From Sphingomonas sp. BK235 (lineage in GTDB: Bacteria; Pseudomonadota; Alphaproteobacteria; Sphingomonadales; Sphingomonadaceae): a DNA stretch of 64,000 nucleotides. The stretch is from positions 1,146,428 through 1,210,427 of the forward strand of contig NZ_SLXN01000001.1 in NCBI RefSeq assembly GCF_004345855.1. The letters are read 5' to 3'. Positions 26,457 to 34,837 of this stretch are shown piece by piece. Under the pieces are notes generated by a model that saw nothing but the letters and a program-made list of their open reading frames with translations, searched no databases and was not told where the DNA came from. Position numbers and translations under genes: made by a program. Every line of letters begins with the position of its first letter. Within the stretch, counting starts at the first letter, position 1.

Positions 26457-28232
26457 TTGTATAAACCGGGCGGCACCATCGCGGAGGCACTTCGCCGCAT
26501 ACAAAACAAGGACTACGTCCTCCCGGCAATCCAACGCGAGTTCGTATGGAAGCCCGAGCAGATCGAGCGTCTCTTCGACAGCCTGATGCAGGGCTATCCG
26601 TTTGGCACCTTTCTCTTCTGGAGGGTGCCGGCGGAGACCAGCGGCAAGTTCAAGTTCTATGACTTCGTCCGGCGCTACCATCAGCGTGACGCCGCGCATT
26701 GTCCGGAACTCGGGACGCTCCACCATCAGAGCGTCACCGCCGTGCTCGACGGCCAGCAGCGCCTTACGGCGCTGAACATCGGGCTTCGCGGATCGATGGC
26801 GATGAAGCAGCCGAACAAGTGGTGGACGAACCCGGACGCCTTCCCTGAGCGGGTACTTCGCCTCGACCTGCTCGCTCCCGTTCGCCCCGATGACGATGGA
26901 GCCGTGTACCGGTTCCGCTTCCTATCCGACGAGCAGGCGGCGAAGGACGAGACGGCGCACTGGTTCAAGGTGCCAGACATAATGGCGACTGAGGACGTCA
27001 TCGACCTCAACGACATGCTCGTGGACGCCGGCTTCAGCGGCGAGGCGCTGAAGGCAGCGCTTCGCCTGCTGTCGCGCCTCTACCGGGTCATCCACACGGA
27101 CCCCCTCGTGCACTACTACGAGGAGGATACCCCCAATCTGGACCGGGTTCTGAACATCTTCATCCGATTGAATTCCGGCGGCACCGTGCTGTCGTATTCC
27201 GACCTGCTGCTCAGCATCGCGGTCGCACAGTGGACGAAGATTGACGCCCGGTCCGAGATCCACCGGCTCGTCGATGAGCTGAACCGCATGGGAACCGGCT
27301 TTGCCTTCAGCCAGGACTTCGTCCTCAAGGCCGGGCTGATGCTGGCCGACATCGCGAGCGTCGGCTTCAAGGTCGAGAACTTCACCAGCGACAACATGGC
27401 CAAGCTCGAGGCGGGCTGGCCCGCGATCAGATCGGCGCTGGTCCGGACCGTCGAGCTGGCGGCGTCGTTCGGCCTCAACGGCCAGACGCTCCGCGCCGAC
27501 AGCGCGCTGCTGCCGATCGCCTACTACCTCTACCGACGCAACGCTCCGGAGAACTACGTCTCCCATACTCAATTCGCCTCCGACCGCGAGATGATCCGCA
27601 ACTGGCTGATCCGATCGCTTCTGAAGGCATCCGGCATCTGGGGCAGCGGTCTGGATACGCTGCTGACCGCGCTGCGCGAGGCCATGCAGGCCGGCCCCGT
27701 CCAGGCCTTCCCCGTCGAGGAACTCCGGCGGGTCATGTCCGTGCGCGGCAAGTCGCTGGCGTTCGAGCCGGCCGAGATCGAGGACATGCTCCACATGGAG
27801 TACGGCGACCGACGCATGTTCGCGCTCCTGTCGCTGCTCTATCCGTTCGTGGACCTGCGAAACAATTTCCACATGGACCACGTCTTCCCGATCTCCCGCT
27901 TCGGCGCCGCCAAGCTCCGGCGCGCCGGCTACGACGACGAGGAGGCGGAACGCCTGGCGCACCGGGCCAGCCAGCTTCCCAACATTCAGCTTCTGGAAGG
28001 AGCGGCCAACGTCGAGAAGCGTGCCTCACTCCCGGAGGAATGGCTCGCCCGCTACAAAGCGGATGAGGCGAGCCGAGCGGACTATCTCGATCGACATGTC
28101 CTCGGCACGCTCCCGGTCGATCTGGCGGACTTCGATCGCTTCTACGAGGAACGGCGCCAAGCGTTGCGCGGTCGCTTGTCGGCCCTTCTCGAAGGCGCGG
28201 CTGCCGAGCAGCTGCAGAAGGCGGCGGAATGA
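26457..28232 (+). CDS. DUF262 domain protein (GmrSD-like nuclease family)
   Basis: 591 aa from a TTG with GGGAG upstream; this start gives the typical N-terminus (KPGGTIAEALRRIQNKDYVLPAIQREFVWKPEQIERLFDS, DUF262/ParB-like fold). The C-terminal part has NNFHMDHVFPISRF near 470-482, an HNH/DUF1524-like His motif. Relatives include the two halves of GmrSD type IV restriction enzymes and many defence-island proteins. Its stop overlaps the PLD gene by 4 nt, so the two probably work together. The substrate cannot be told. Confidence 0.82.
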   Translation: MYKPGGTIAEALRRIQNKDYVLPAIQREFVWKPEQIERLFDSLMQGYPFGTFLFWRVPAETSGKFKFYDFVRRYHQRDAAHCPELGTLHHQSVTAVLDGQQRLTALNIGLRGSMAMKQPNKWWTNPDAFPERVLRLDLLAPVRPDDDGAVYRFRFLSDEQAAKDETAHWFKVPDIMATEDVIDLNDMLVDAGFSGEALKAALRLLSRLYRVIHTDPLVHYYEEDTPNLDRVLNIFIRLNSGGTVLSYSDLLLSIAVAQWTKIDARSEIHRLVDELNRMGTGFAFSQDFVLKAGLMLADIASVGFKVENFTSDNMAKLEAGWPAIRSALVRTVELAASFGLNGQTLRADSALLPIAYYLYRRNAPENYVSHTQFASDREMIRNWLIRSLLKASGIWGSGLDTLLTALREAMQAGPVQAFPVEELRRVMSVRGKSLAFEPAEIEDMLHMEYGDRRMFALLSLLYPFVDLRNNFHMDHVFPISRFGAAKLRRAGYDDEEAERLAHRASQLPNIQLLEGAANVEKRASLPEEWLARYKADEASRADYLDRHVLGTLPVDLADFDRFYEERRQALRGRLSALLEGAAAEQLQKAAE

Positions 28233-29239
28233 GCCGGAAGGCCAAGCCTGCTTATCCAGTCGACGGCGCGTTCCTGATCGGAGGCGAACTTTCGGCCGCC
28301 ATCCGCCACGTGCTCGGCGGCTCTGATCGCCGCTGTGCCGTCGCGTTCTGGGGCAAGGGCAGTAACGACCTTATCGATGGTAGCATTGAAGGAAGCGATC
28401 TGCGGATAGTCTGCGACATATCCATGGGCGGCTGCCACCCCGATGCGCTTCGATCGCTGGGGGCGCCGGATGACGCGGACGTCAGATATCACGATGGTCT
28501 GCATGGGAAGGTCTACCTGTCCGATCGCGGCGTCGTCGTCGGTTCGGCCAACGCCTCGGACAACGGTGTCGGCTTCGGCACCGAAGGAGCTGTGCTGGTC
28601 GAGGCCGGAACCTTCCATACGGCAGCCTCGAAGGCATGGACCCAGGCCTCGGATTGGTTCGACGCCCTGCACTTCGACGCTCGGCAGGTCGACGAAGCTG
28701 CCCTGGAGAGGGCTGGACGCCTTTTCCGACCACGTCGCGCCCCTCGTACCCTCGTCGCCGGCCGGCCTGGATCGCTGCTGGACATGATCGTCGCCGAGCC
28801 GGACCGTTTCGACGGCATCGGTTTCGTCCTCTCCTCGACCTCGTCAAATGAGGAGGAGCGCTCGGCCGCGCGCAAGTCGGCCATTAAGGCCGGCATCGAT
28901 CGGAAGCTGGTGAAGGAGACCAGCGACAACGACATGTTCGTAGGCTGGGGCAGGAAGGACGTGCTTCGTTGGCCGACGACCTTCATCGAGTTGTGGATGC
29001 CGAAGAACCGCCTCTACCTCTACGCCCGCATGACGATCGCGATGCACGCCGCAGAAGGCAACGTCTTTACGAGAAAGAGCAAGCGCGCGGTGGGCAATAT
29101 GCTGCCCGACGGACTACCGGATTTTCGTGAAGCGGAACGGCAGGACGCGGCGATCGTGGCCAAGCTGCTCACCGACGACGGGAAGGTCTTTCGGACGGCT
29201 ACGGAGTTTGCCGCCTCGATCGAGGCGGTCACCGCCTGA
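28229..29239 (+). CDS. phospholipase-D-like (HKD) nuclease family protein
   Basis: 336 aa. One HKD motif is visible near 91-108 (LHGKVYLSDRGVVVGSANAS: His-x-Lys, Asp, Ser-Asn), so an active dimer would supply two motifs, as in Nuc-type and BfiI-type PLD nucleases. The C-terminal half is unassigned. ATGA overlap with the DUF262 gene. Convergent with zorD and 431 bp from it. A DNA-cutting effector is plausible but inferred. Confidence 0.75.
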   Translation: MSRKAKPAYPVDGAFLIGGELSAAIRHVLGGSDRRCAVAFWGKGSNDLIDGSIEGSDLRIVCDISMGGCHPDALRSLGAPDDADVRYHDGLHGKVYLSDRGVVVGSANASDNGVGFGTEGAVLVEAGTFHTAASKAWTQASDWFDALHFDARQVDEAALERAGRLFRPRRAPRTLVAGRPGSLLDMIVAEPDRFDGIGFVLSSTSSNEEERSAARKSAIKAGIDRKLVKETSDNDMFVGWGRKDVLRWPTTFIELWMPKNRLYLYARMTIAMHAAEGNVFTRKSKRAVGNMLPDGLPDFREAERQDAAIVAKLLTDDGKVFRTATEFAASIEAVTA

Positions 29240-29670
29240 GGCTCGGCCTCATAGGCACGCCGTGTAGGCTAACGGAGGCAGCCTGAGCCACGCGTAAGTA
29301 GCCCCGTTCGCTTCGCTGAGCGCCAGGACGAATCAGAGCACCCTCCTGTGCCAAGTGATCCGCGCACCCAGATCATTGAAGACGGCGACAAAGTCCTCTC
29401 GAACGGCTGCATCGTCGCGCTTAAGTCGCGACTTTCGACCGTTTATCTCCCTCTCGATGACAGCGGGATGGCAGTATGCGTCGCGCCTCTTGGCTGATGG
29501 TGACTACTCGGCGACGACGGACGCGAGCCTGAAACAGGCGGTGAAGCGGAGTAGCATGACGGGAGAAATCCCGGACGCCCAAGCTGCGTTGCGTCCCACG
29601 CGATGGAGGCCGATCGATCTGAGCGGAAGCCGCTTGCGGTTACCCCGCCGTCCCGCCGCCGATCTGCGCC
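29240..29670. other. 431-bp gap between PLD and zorD genes
   Basis: A convergent gap. It holds one protein-like short frame (29348-29497). No strong terminator hairpin was found by eye; the rest shows no coding pattern I can support. Confidence 0.4.
29348..29497 (+). CDS. possible small protein, 49 aa
   Basis: GTG start, 49 codons. The middle (IIEDGDKVLSNGCIVALK, then STVYLPLDDSGMAV) reads like a real beta-rich protein, unlike typical chance frames in this DNA. No clear Shine-Dalgarno. It may be a fragment of a larger lost gene; the frame is open upstream to 29273. Confidence 0.3.
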   Translation: MPSDPRTQIIEDGDKVLSNGCIVALKSRLSTVYLPLDDSGMAVCVAPLG

Positions 29671-32637
29671 TTAGGCAATCGTCTCCTCGTAAAGGCGTCG
29701 CGCGTCCTCGTCCGACGGCGCCGGCGGCATGAGAAGATCCCGACTCAGTGCCCGCTTCTGTCCGAGCAGCGCATGCAGGCGGCTATCGAAGCTGTGCTCC
29801 TCCCCACCGGGCAGCAGCGCCATAGGCAGGTAGACGTTGACCGGTCGCTGCTGTCCAATCCGATAGCAGCGGTCGGTGCTCTGATCCTCGACTGCCGGGT
29901 TCCACCACCGGGTGAGGTGGATCACGTTGTTCGCCGCAGTCAGCGTAAGACCGACGCCACCCGCCTTCGGAGAAAGGATCATCAGGTCGAAAGCGGGCGG
30001 TCCGGCCTGAAATGCATCTACGCGCTCCTGACGTCTAGGTCCCGCGACCTCGCCGGAGATGATCATCGGTGCGCGCGCCAGACCGTAGCGACGCTGCAGC
30101 ACGCCCGCCAAGTCAGCCTGTGTCGCCCGCATCTCCACGAACAGCAGAGCCTTCTCGCCGCGGTCGCGGATCTCATCCAGGATCGACACCGTAGCAATGA
30201 GGCGAGCTGACGACCGAATGTAGTCATCGTCCGACGCGACCATCAATCGCTCGAGCGGCGCGAGCGACACCGCTCGCATCGCCTGCAGCGCCTCCAGCAT
30301 CTTGCCCCGGTCCTTGCGACGGCGCGCCTCGGCAACGATCGCCGAATAGGCATTCGCCTGCACGTCTGGCATCGCGACCTTCCGGACATGCTCGGTCTTG
30401 GTCGGCAGTCCTTCGAGGACCTCGTCCTTCATGCGCCGGAGCATGACTGCCGGCCGCTCGGGACCCGGGACCGACAACGCGTCCTTAAGGCGTCTGAGAT
30501 CTTCGGGATCGGGTCGATTTTCGTAACGACGGCTGAAATCTTTAAGCCCGCCGAGCGCTCCGGGATGGAGGGTGTCCATGAGGCACCAAAGGTCGGCCAG
30601 CCGGTTCTCGATCGGCGTTCCGGTCAGCGCCAGCGAGAACTCCACCTGCATGGCTTTGGCAGCATCGGTGACCTGCGTGCCGGGCGTCTTGATCTTCTGA
30701 ATCTCGTCGAACACGACCACGCCGAAGCGGACGCGACCGAAGCTGTGCTGGTAGTCCCGCAGCGTCTCGTAGGTTGTCAACAACCAGTCCGCCGCCGCCA
30801 GCCGATTGACGTCAAGGACGGGCCGGGCGATCTCGAGTTCCGATCCCGATCCCGTCCGCAGAGTGCGCAACGATGGACCGTAGGCGCGGAGGACGCTTCC
30901 GAGCCCCGGTTCGGCGAGATGGATCTCGTGCTCCTTCTCCCAATTGCGGAGCAGTCCCGTCGGGGCGACGATCAGGATCGGCGCCCGCTCTATGAGCCCG
31001 CGTCGCATCGCCTCCCGGACCCACGCCAGGAACGCCAGCGTCTGGAAGGTCTTACCGAGCCCCATGTCGTCGGCGAGCAGGGCGCCGGTCCAGCCGGCCT
31101 GCCAGCAGCGCTGCAGCCAATCTACGCCTTCGCGCTGATGCGGCTTCGGCGTGGACCGAAGCAGAGCCCGGTGGAGGCCTGCATCGATCGGCGGCATTCG
31201 GGGAGCGGGGTCGCTGTTGAAGACGACCTCCTCAAAGTTGTTTCGCACCAGAAGGACGTGCGGTTCGATGCCGCCGGTCGTCTCACGCCCGCCTGACATG
31301 TCCTCGTCGGCTTTCGCGTCGGCACCGTGTCCATCGTCGTTCCCGGGCTTCGGTTCGCCTCTCGCCAACGCACGCTCGATCTCGTCGAGCGAAGCGAGCG
31401 TCTGTTCGGTCGCCGGAATGGGAACACCGTCGAACGCGACCTCTGGCCGCCCCTTCTCGATCGCTTCGCGGACCCGATCGGCCAGTTCCGCGACACGTTC
31501 CGCGGGCAACTGGACCGGCGCGCCGTCCACGATCAGGCCGACCGCCTCCGGTGGCAGCCACGGCTCGCGCGGCACCTGGACCCAGGGCAGCACCTTCTTC
31601 TGCCAGAGCCCGATCGCGTGGACCCGCTCGGAGAACTCGCGGGTTTCCTTGAAAAGACCCTCGACGAGATGCTCGTCCAGCTCAGGACCGAGCGCCTCGC
31701 GAAGGTAGCCGCGCGGGTTGCGGACGAAGTCGCGGGCGACCTCGCCGCCAGCTCGCTGCACCTGCCGCGCGACTCCCATGGCCTTCCGTAGCGGCGGCGA
31801 CAGGATCAGCAGCCAGCCTTCGGGCAGCGCGTAGCGGCCGCGTGCATCCGAAAACTGCCGAAAGCGCCCGTCGGCGAATGCCTTCTGCAGATGATCGGGC
31901 AGAAGAGGCTCGGGATCTCCGGAAGGCACGTCGTCGCTGTCGAGCGGCTCGCCCCCGCTCGCCGCGGGAGCGCTGCCGGGCTTTGCGGCGAACAGCACCG
32001 GGTCGAAGTCTACCTCACCGTCGCGATCGAAGGGCCGCAGCGTGAACGCGCCGGCGTGCACCACCCGGACCTGTCGAAGATAGGGCGAGGCGTCGATGGC
32101 GGTCCGCTCGCCCAGCGTAGGCAGCAGCTCCTGCACCTCCATCCAGGCAGCCGCACGACTATCGGGTTCGGTCGCGGGGAGGGCGTTGAAACGGTCTATC
32201 GCTGCCGCGATCTCGAAGAGCTCCGTAGGCAGCAGATAGCGGCGCCCGCCCATCGTCAGAAACGCGCCTTCGCGTCTCGCGCCGAAGACCGGCCGACCAT
32301 CGAGATGGTGCCAACGATGGTCCACCCTGAAATCGTCGCGGTCGATCGTGTCCTGGTGCTGGACGAACAGGGTGACCGGCGGCGTGACCGGCAGATCCAA
32401 GGCCGAGCGGATCGCCGGGGACAGCGCCGCAGCCTTCGCGTGAGGCAGGTGCAGTTCATTGCCGTCGGCGAGCGCGACCTCGTCCTCGACCAGCCGCCAC
32501 AAGGCTCCGATCGCAGGCGCGAGCTCGGGCGCGGCCACGCCGGGCCAGCTCTCCACGTGGATCGGACCGGCCGCGTCGCGCCCGCTCACCACGACCCAGT
32601 CGCCCTGCGAGATCCACTCCAGCTTGACGTCAGGCAT
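29671..32637 (-). CDS. zorD: Zorya protein ZorD, SNF2-family helicase/nuclease
   Basis: 988 aa. C-terminal SNF2 ATPase: Walker A DDMGLGKTF near 523, DEIQ near 644, ALTGTPIENR near 665 and the helicase half ending near RCYRIGQQRPVNVYLP. The N-terminal ~450 residues are the variable part seen in ZorD. In type I Zorya, ZorD degrades or remodels invading phage DNA after the membrane complex senses infection. It is the last gene of zorABCD; its start overlaps the zorC stop by 8 nt. Confidence 0.9.
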   Translation of the reverse strand: MPDVKLEWISQGDWVVVSGRDAAGPIHVESWPGVAAPELAPAIGALWRLVEDEVALADGNELHLPHAKAAALSPAIRSALDLPVTPPVTLFVQHQDTIDRDDFRVDHRWHHLDGRPVFGARREGAFLTMGGRRYLLPTELFEIAAAIDRFNALPATEPDSRAAAWMEVQELLPTLGERTAIDASPYLRQVRVVHAGAFTLRPFDRDGEVDFDPVLFAAKPGSAPAASGGEPLDSDDVPSGDPEPLLPDHLQKAFADGRFRQFSDARGRYALPEGWLLILSPPLRKAMGVARQVQRAGGEVARDFVRNPRGYLREALGPELDEHLVEGLFKETREFSERVHAIGLWQKKVLPWVQVPREPWLPPEAVGLIVDGAPVQLPAERVAELADRVREAIEKGRPEVAFDGVPIPATEQTLASLDEIERALARGEPKPGNDDGHGADAKADEDMSGGRETTGGIEPHVLLVRNNFEEVVFNSDPAPRMPPIDAGLHRALLRSTPKPHQREGVDWLQRCWQAGWTGALLADDMGLGKTFQTLAFLAWVREAMRRGLIERAPILIVAPTGLLRNWEKEHEIHLAEPGLGSVLRAYGPSLRTLRTGSGSELEIARPVLDVNRLAAADWLLTTYETLRDYQHSFGRVRFGVVVFDEIQKIKTPGTQVTDAAKAMQVEFSLALTGTPIENRLADLWCLMDTLHPGALGGLKDFSRRYENRPDPEDLRRLKDALSVPGPERPAVMLRRMKDEVLEGLPTKTEHVRKVAMPDVQANAYSAIVAEARRRKDRGKMLEALQAMRAVSLAPLERLMVASDDDYIRSSARLIATVSILDEIRDRGEKALLFVEMRATQADLAGVLQRRYGLARAPMIISGEVAGPRRQERVDAFQAGPPAFDLMILSPKAGGVGLTLTAANNVIHLTRWWNPAVEDQSTDRCYRIGQQRPVNVYLPMALLPGGEEHSFDSRLHALLGQKRALSRDLLMPPAPSDEDARRLYEETIA

Positions 32638-34030
32638 GTGGCCTCATCTCGTTGATGCCGACCCGCACGCCGATCCGACTGGCAAACCAGTCGCCGAGAT
32701 CGCTTTGCCAGGCGTAGCGGGCGGTCCCATCGTGCCGCTGATCGAAGAGGCAGTCGGCCCTAACCTCCTCGGCAGAATAGACGTAGTCGCCCAGCGCAGG
32801 AGCTCTCGCATCATCCTGTGCCCAGATGCGGACCGAACCCGCATGACTCCACTCGGCGACGACGTAGCTGCCTATCCGCATGAGCATCACCGATTGCTTC
32901 CGCTCCGCTCCCGACAGAGTCGCGTAGGAGGACACCCGCTTCTTCTGGGCCGGATTGCGCGCCAGCCACTCTACGGCCTGCCGCCCGAACACGGGCCAGG
33001 CGTCGTCGATCGCGCCCTTGCGCTCCAGCGCCAGCCAGAAGGCCTTCCGCCAGCGCCAGATCGGATCAGCCGTGGCGCTGAGGATGTCGAAGAACAGGTC
33101 CAAGGCCTTGCGGGCGAGCCAGCGAGTGATTGTGCGGCGCGCATCCTGGCTGATGCCCACCCACGCCTTGAGATGGCTCCGCGGATCGCCGTAGAGCTCG
33201 TCGAAGAAGCCGACGAGCGCGGCCTTCGCCTCGACGTTGGCCAGGTCGCGGGTCGCGAAGGGAGCGAGGAACAGCTCGGCCAGCTCCACCCGCTCGCTGG
33301 GGAAGCGGAGCGTCCCGCCGGTCCGCAGGAAGCCGAGGACGTTCGACACGGTAGCGCCGGAGATGGGCCGCCCAGTCGTGAGCTCCCGCGACAGCCTGAC
33401 CGCCAGACGCGTCGCCAACGGCGCATGCAGCCCCGACTGGGCTAGAAGCTCGGTCGTAAACCCGAGATCCCTTAGCAGAAGACGGACATCCCCCCCTTGC
33501 GAGAGCGCCGCATCCGTCATGCGGTCGGTCAGCCCGGAGGATTGGAACATCGTCACTCGCGCAGCGCGATCGCGCCAGCGCACCGCCCAGGGAGAGGTGT
33601 GCCGATCGATCTCGCGTGCAATCATGCGACCGGCGATCGCCGTCGCGCTCGCCTCCTCCTCCCAATCGCGCAGGTAGCTGTGCAGCATCGCCTTGAGAAG
33701 TCGCGGCTGCCGCTCGGCCGTCAACCTGCGGCCGAACTCCGAGGCGAACATCTCGCGATCGAGCAACCGGGGACGGCCCTGAAGGCAGACCCACGGAGCC
33801 AGGAGCCAATGCTCGGGTGACGGCTGACGTCCGCCTTCGCACCAAGCCGCAAACGCCTGCAGCGCCCGCAGAAGCTCCTCCTCTCCGGGGCGCGTCGGCA
33901 TCTCGAAGAGTTCGGCGACCTTCCGCGCCGCAGTCCGCATCAGCGGCTCGGCCGGGATGTGCTTCTCGAGATCGAAGGCCAGAGCGGACAGGCCGTTCAG
34001 ACTGGCCAGGGTCGACGCGAACCCGGTCAT
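32630..34030 (-). CDS. zorC: Zorya protein ZorC (EH-signature domain)
   Basis: 466 aa. It has the all-helical EH-signature character of ZorC (RTITRWLARKALDLFF, then ERKGAIDDAWPVFG and RVSSYATLSGAERKQSVMLM). ZorC is a cytosolic DNA-binding partner needed with ZorD in type I systems. The ATG overlaps the zorB stop by 4 nt. Identification rests on position and family resemblance, which agree. Confidence 0.87.
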   Translation of the reverse strand: MTGFASTLASLNGLSALAFDLEKHIPAEPLMRTAARKVAELFEMPTRPGEEELLRALQAFAAWCEGGRQPSPEHWLLAPWVCLQGRPRLLDREMFASEFGRRLTAERQPRLLKAMLHSYLRDWEEEASATAIAGRMIAREIDRHTSPWAVRWRDRAARVTMFQSSGLTDRMTDAALSQGGDVRLLLRDLGFTTELLAQSGLHAPLATRLAVRLSRELTTGRPISGATVSNVLGFLRTGGTLRFPSERVELAELFLAPFATRDLANVEAKAALVGFFDELYGDPRSHLKAWVGISQDARRTITRWLARKALDLFFDILSATADPIWRWRKAFWLALERKGAIDDAWPVFGRQAVEWLARNPAQKKRVSSYATLSGAERKQSVMLMRIGSYVVAEWSHAGSVRIWAQDDARAPALGDYVYSAEEVRADCLFDQRHDGTARYAWQSDLGDWFASRIGVRVGINEMRPHA

Positions 34031-34821
34031 TCGACCGCGCCTAGGAATGACCCGACCGAGGATGTCGCCTTGATGTCGCCCTTGGTCGGCGGTGCGATCA
34101 GGAAGCGCACGTCGATGCGGCGGTTCCGGGCCCGACCGTCCACGGTAGCGTTGTCTGCGATCGGACGCTGGGCTGCGTAGGCGCTGACGCCGAACAGCGT
34201 CGCGTTGCCGGCGGCGTTGCGGATGCCTTCCAGGCTAGGGGCAGCCTGCACCATCGACCGGTAGGTCTGGATGGACCGGTCGGAGGAAAGCGACCAATTG
34301 TCCGAATAGCGGGCGGTAGCGATCGGTATCACGTCGGTGTGCCCCTCGACGTAGACAGCCTCCAGGATCGGTTCGGAACCGTCGGGGCAGTCGTGTCCCG
34401 CCCGGCCGCCGAGCTGGCCGTAGCAGGGGAGCTCGCGGGCGAGCAGCGATGCCAGCCGCGTCAGGGCGGCACGGCCGCGATCGCCGAGGTCGGCCGAGCC
34501 GGACGCGAACAGCACCGTCTCGGGCAGATGGAGAACGCCGTTCTTCTCGTCGATCTCGACCGGCACGTCCGAACGGGCCAGCTCCTTCTTCAGACGACGG
34601 AGCAGTCCGGCGCGCTGGTCCTCGCGCCCTCCGAGTTCATCCTCCAGCGCCGCGATACGGTGGTTCAGCCTGGCCTCCGCGCTCTGGTAGTTGAGCGCGA
34701 AGATCATTAGGAGGATGATGAAGACGAACAGCATGCCGATCAGCAGGTCGTTGAGGGAGACAAAGTAGCTCTCCTCCTCCCGCTCGTGCGGTGCGTCGAT
34801 AGTTCTGGTCCTGCGCGCCAC
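34027..34821 (-). CDS. zorB: Zorya protein ZorB (MotB-like, OmpA domain)
   Basis: 264 aa from the GTG 16 nt after the zorA stop; a longer frame would start inside zorA. One membrane helix at about 26-43 (LLIGMLFVFIILLMIFAL) is preceded by Asp25 in SLND, equivalent to the proton-path Asp of MotB. The C-terminal OmpA-like peptidoglycan-binding domain shows VEGHTDVIPI, SLSSDRS and RNRRIDVRFL. It forms the ion-driven membrane stator with ZorA. Confidence 0.92.
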   Translation of the reverse strand: MARRTRTIDAPHEREEESYFVSLNDLLIGMLFVFIILLMIFALNYQSAEARLNHRIAALEDELGGREDQRAGLLRRLKKELARSDVPVEIDEKNGVLHLPETVLFASGSADLGDRGRAALTRLASLLARELPCYGQLGGRAGHDCPDGSEPILEAVYVEGHTDVIPIATARYSDNWSLSSDRSIQTYRSMVQAAPSLEGIRNAAGNATLFGVSAYAAQRPIADNATVDGRARNRRIDVRFLIAPPTKGDIKATSSVGSFLGAVE

Positions 34822-34837
34822 GCCCCTCAGCCCCGCA

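Noticed and set aside
29355..29732. 125-codon + strand frame running into zorD
   Set aside because: Its C-terminal part is antisense to the zorD end and its composition is Arg/Ser-rich; the 49-codon frame in another phase is more protein-like.
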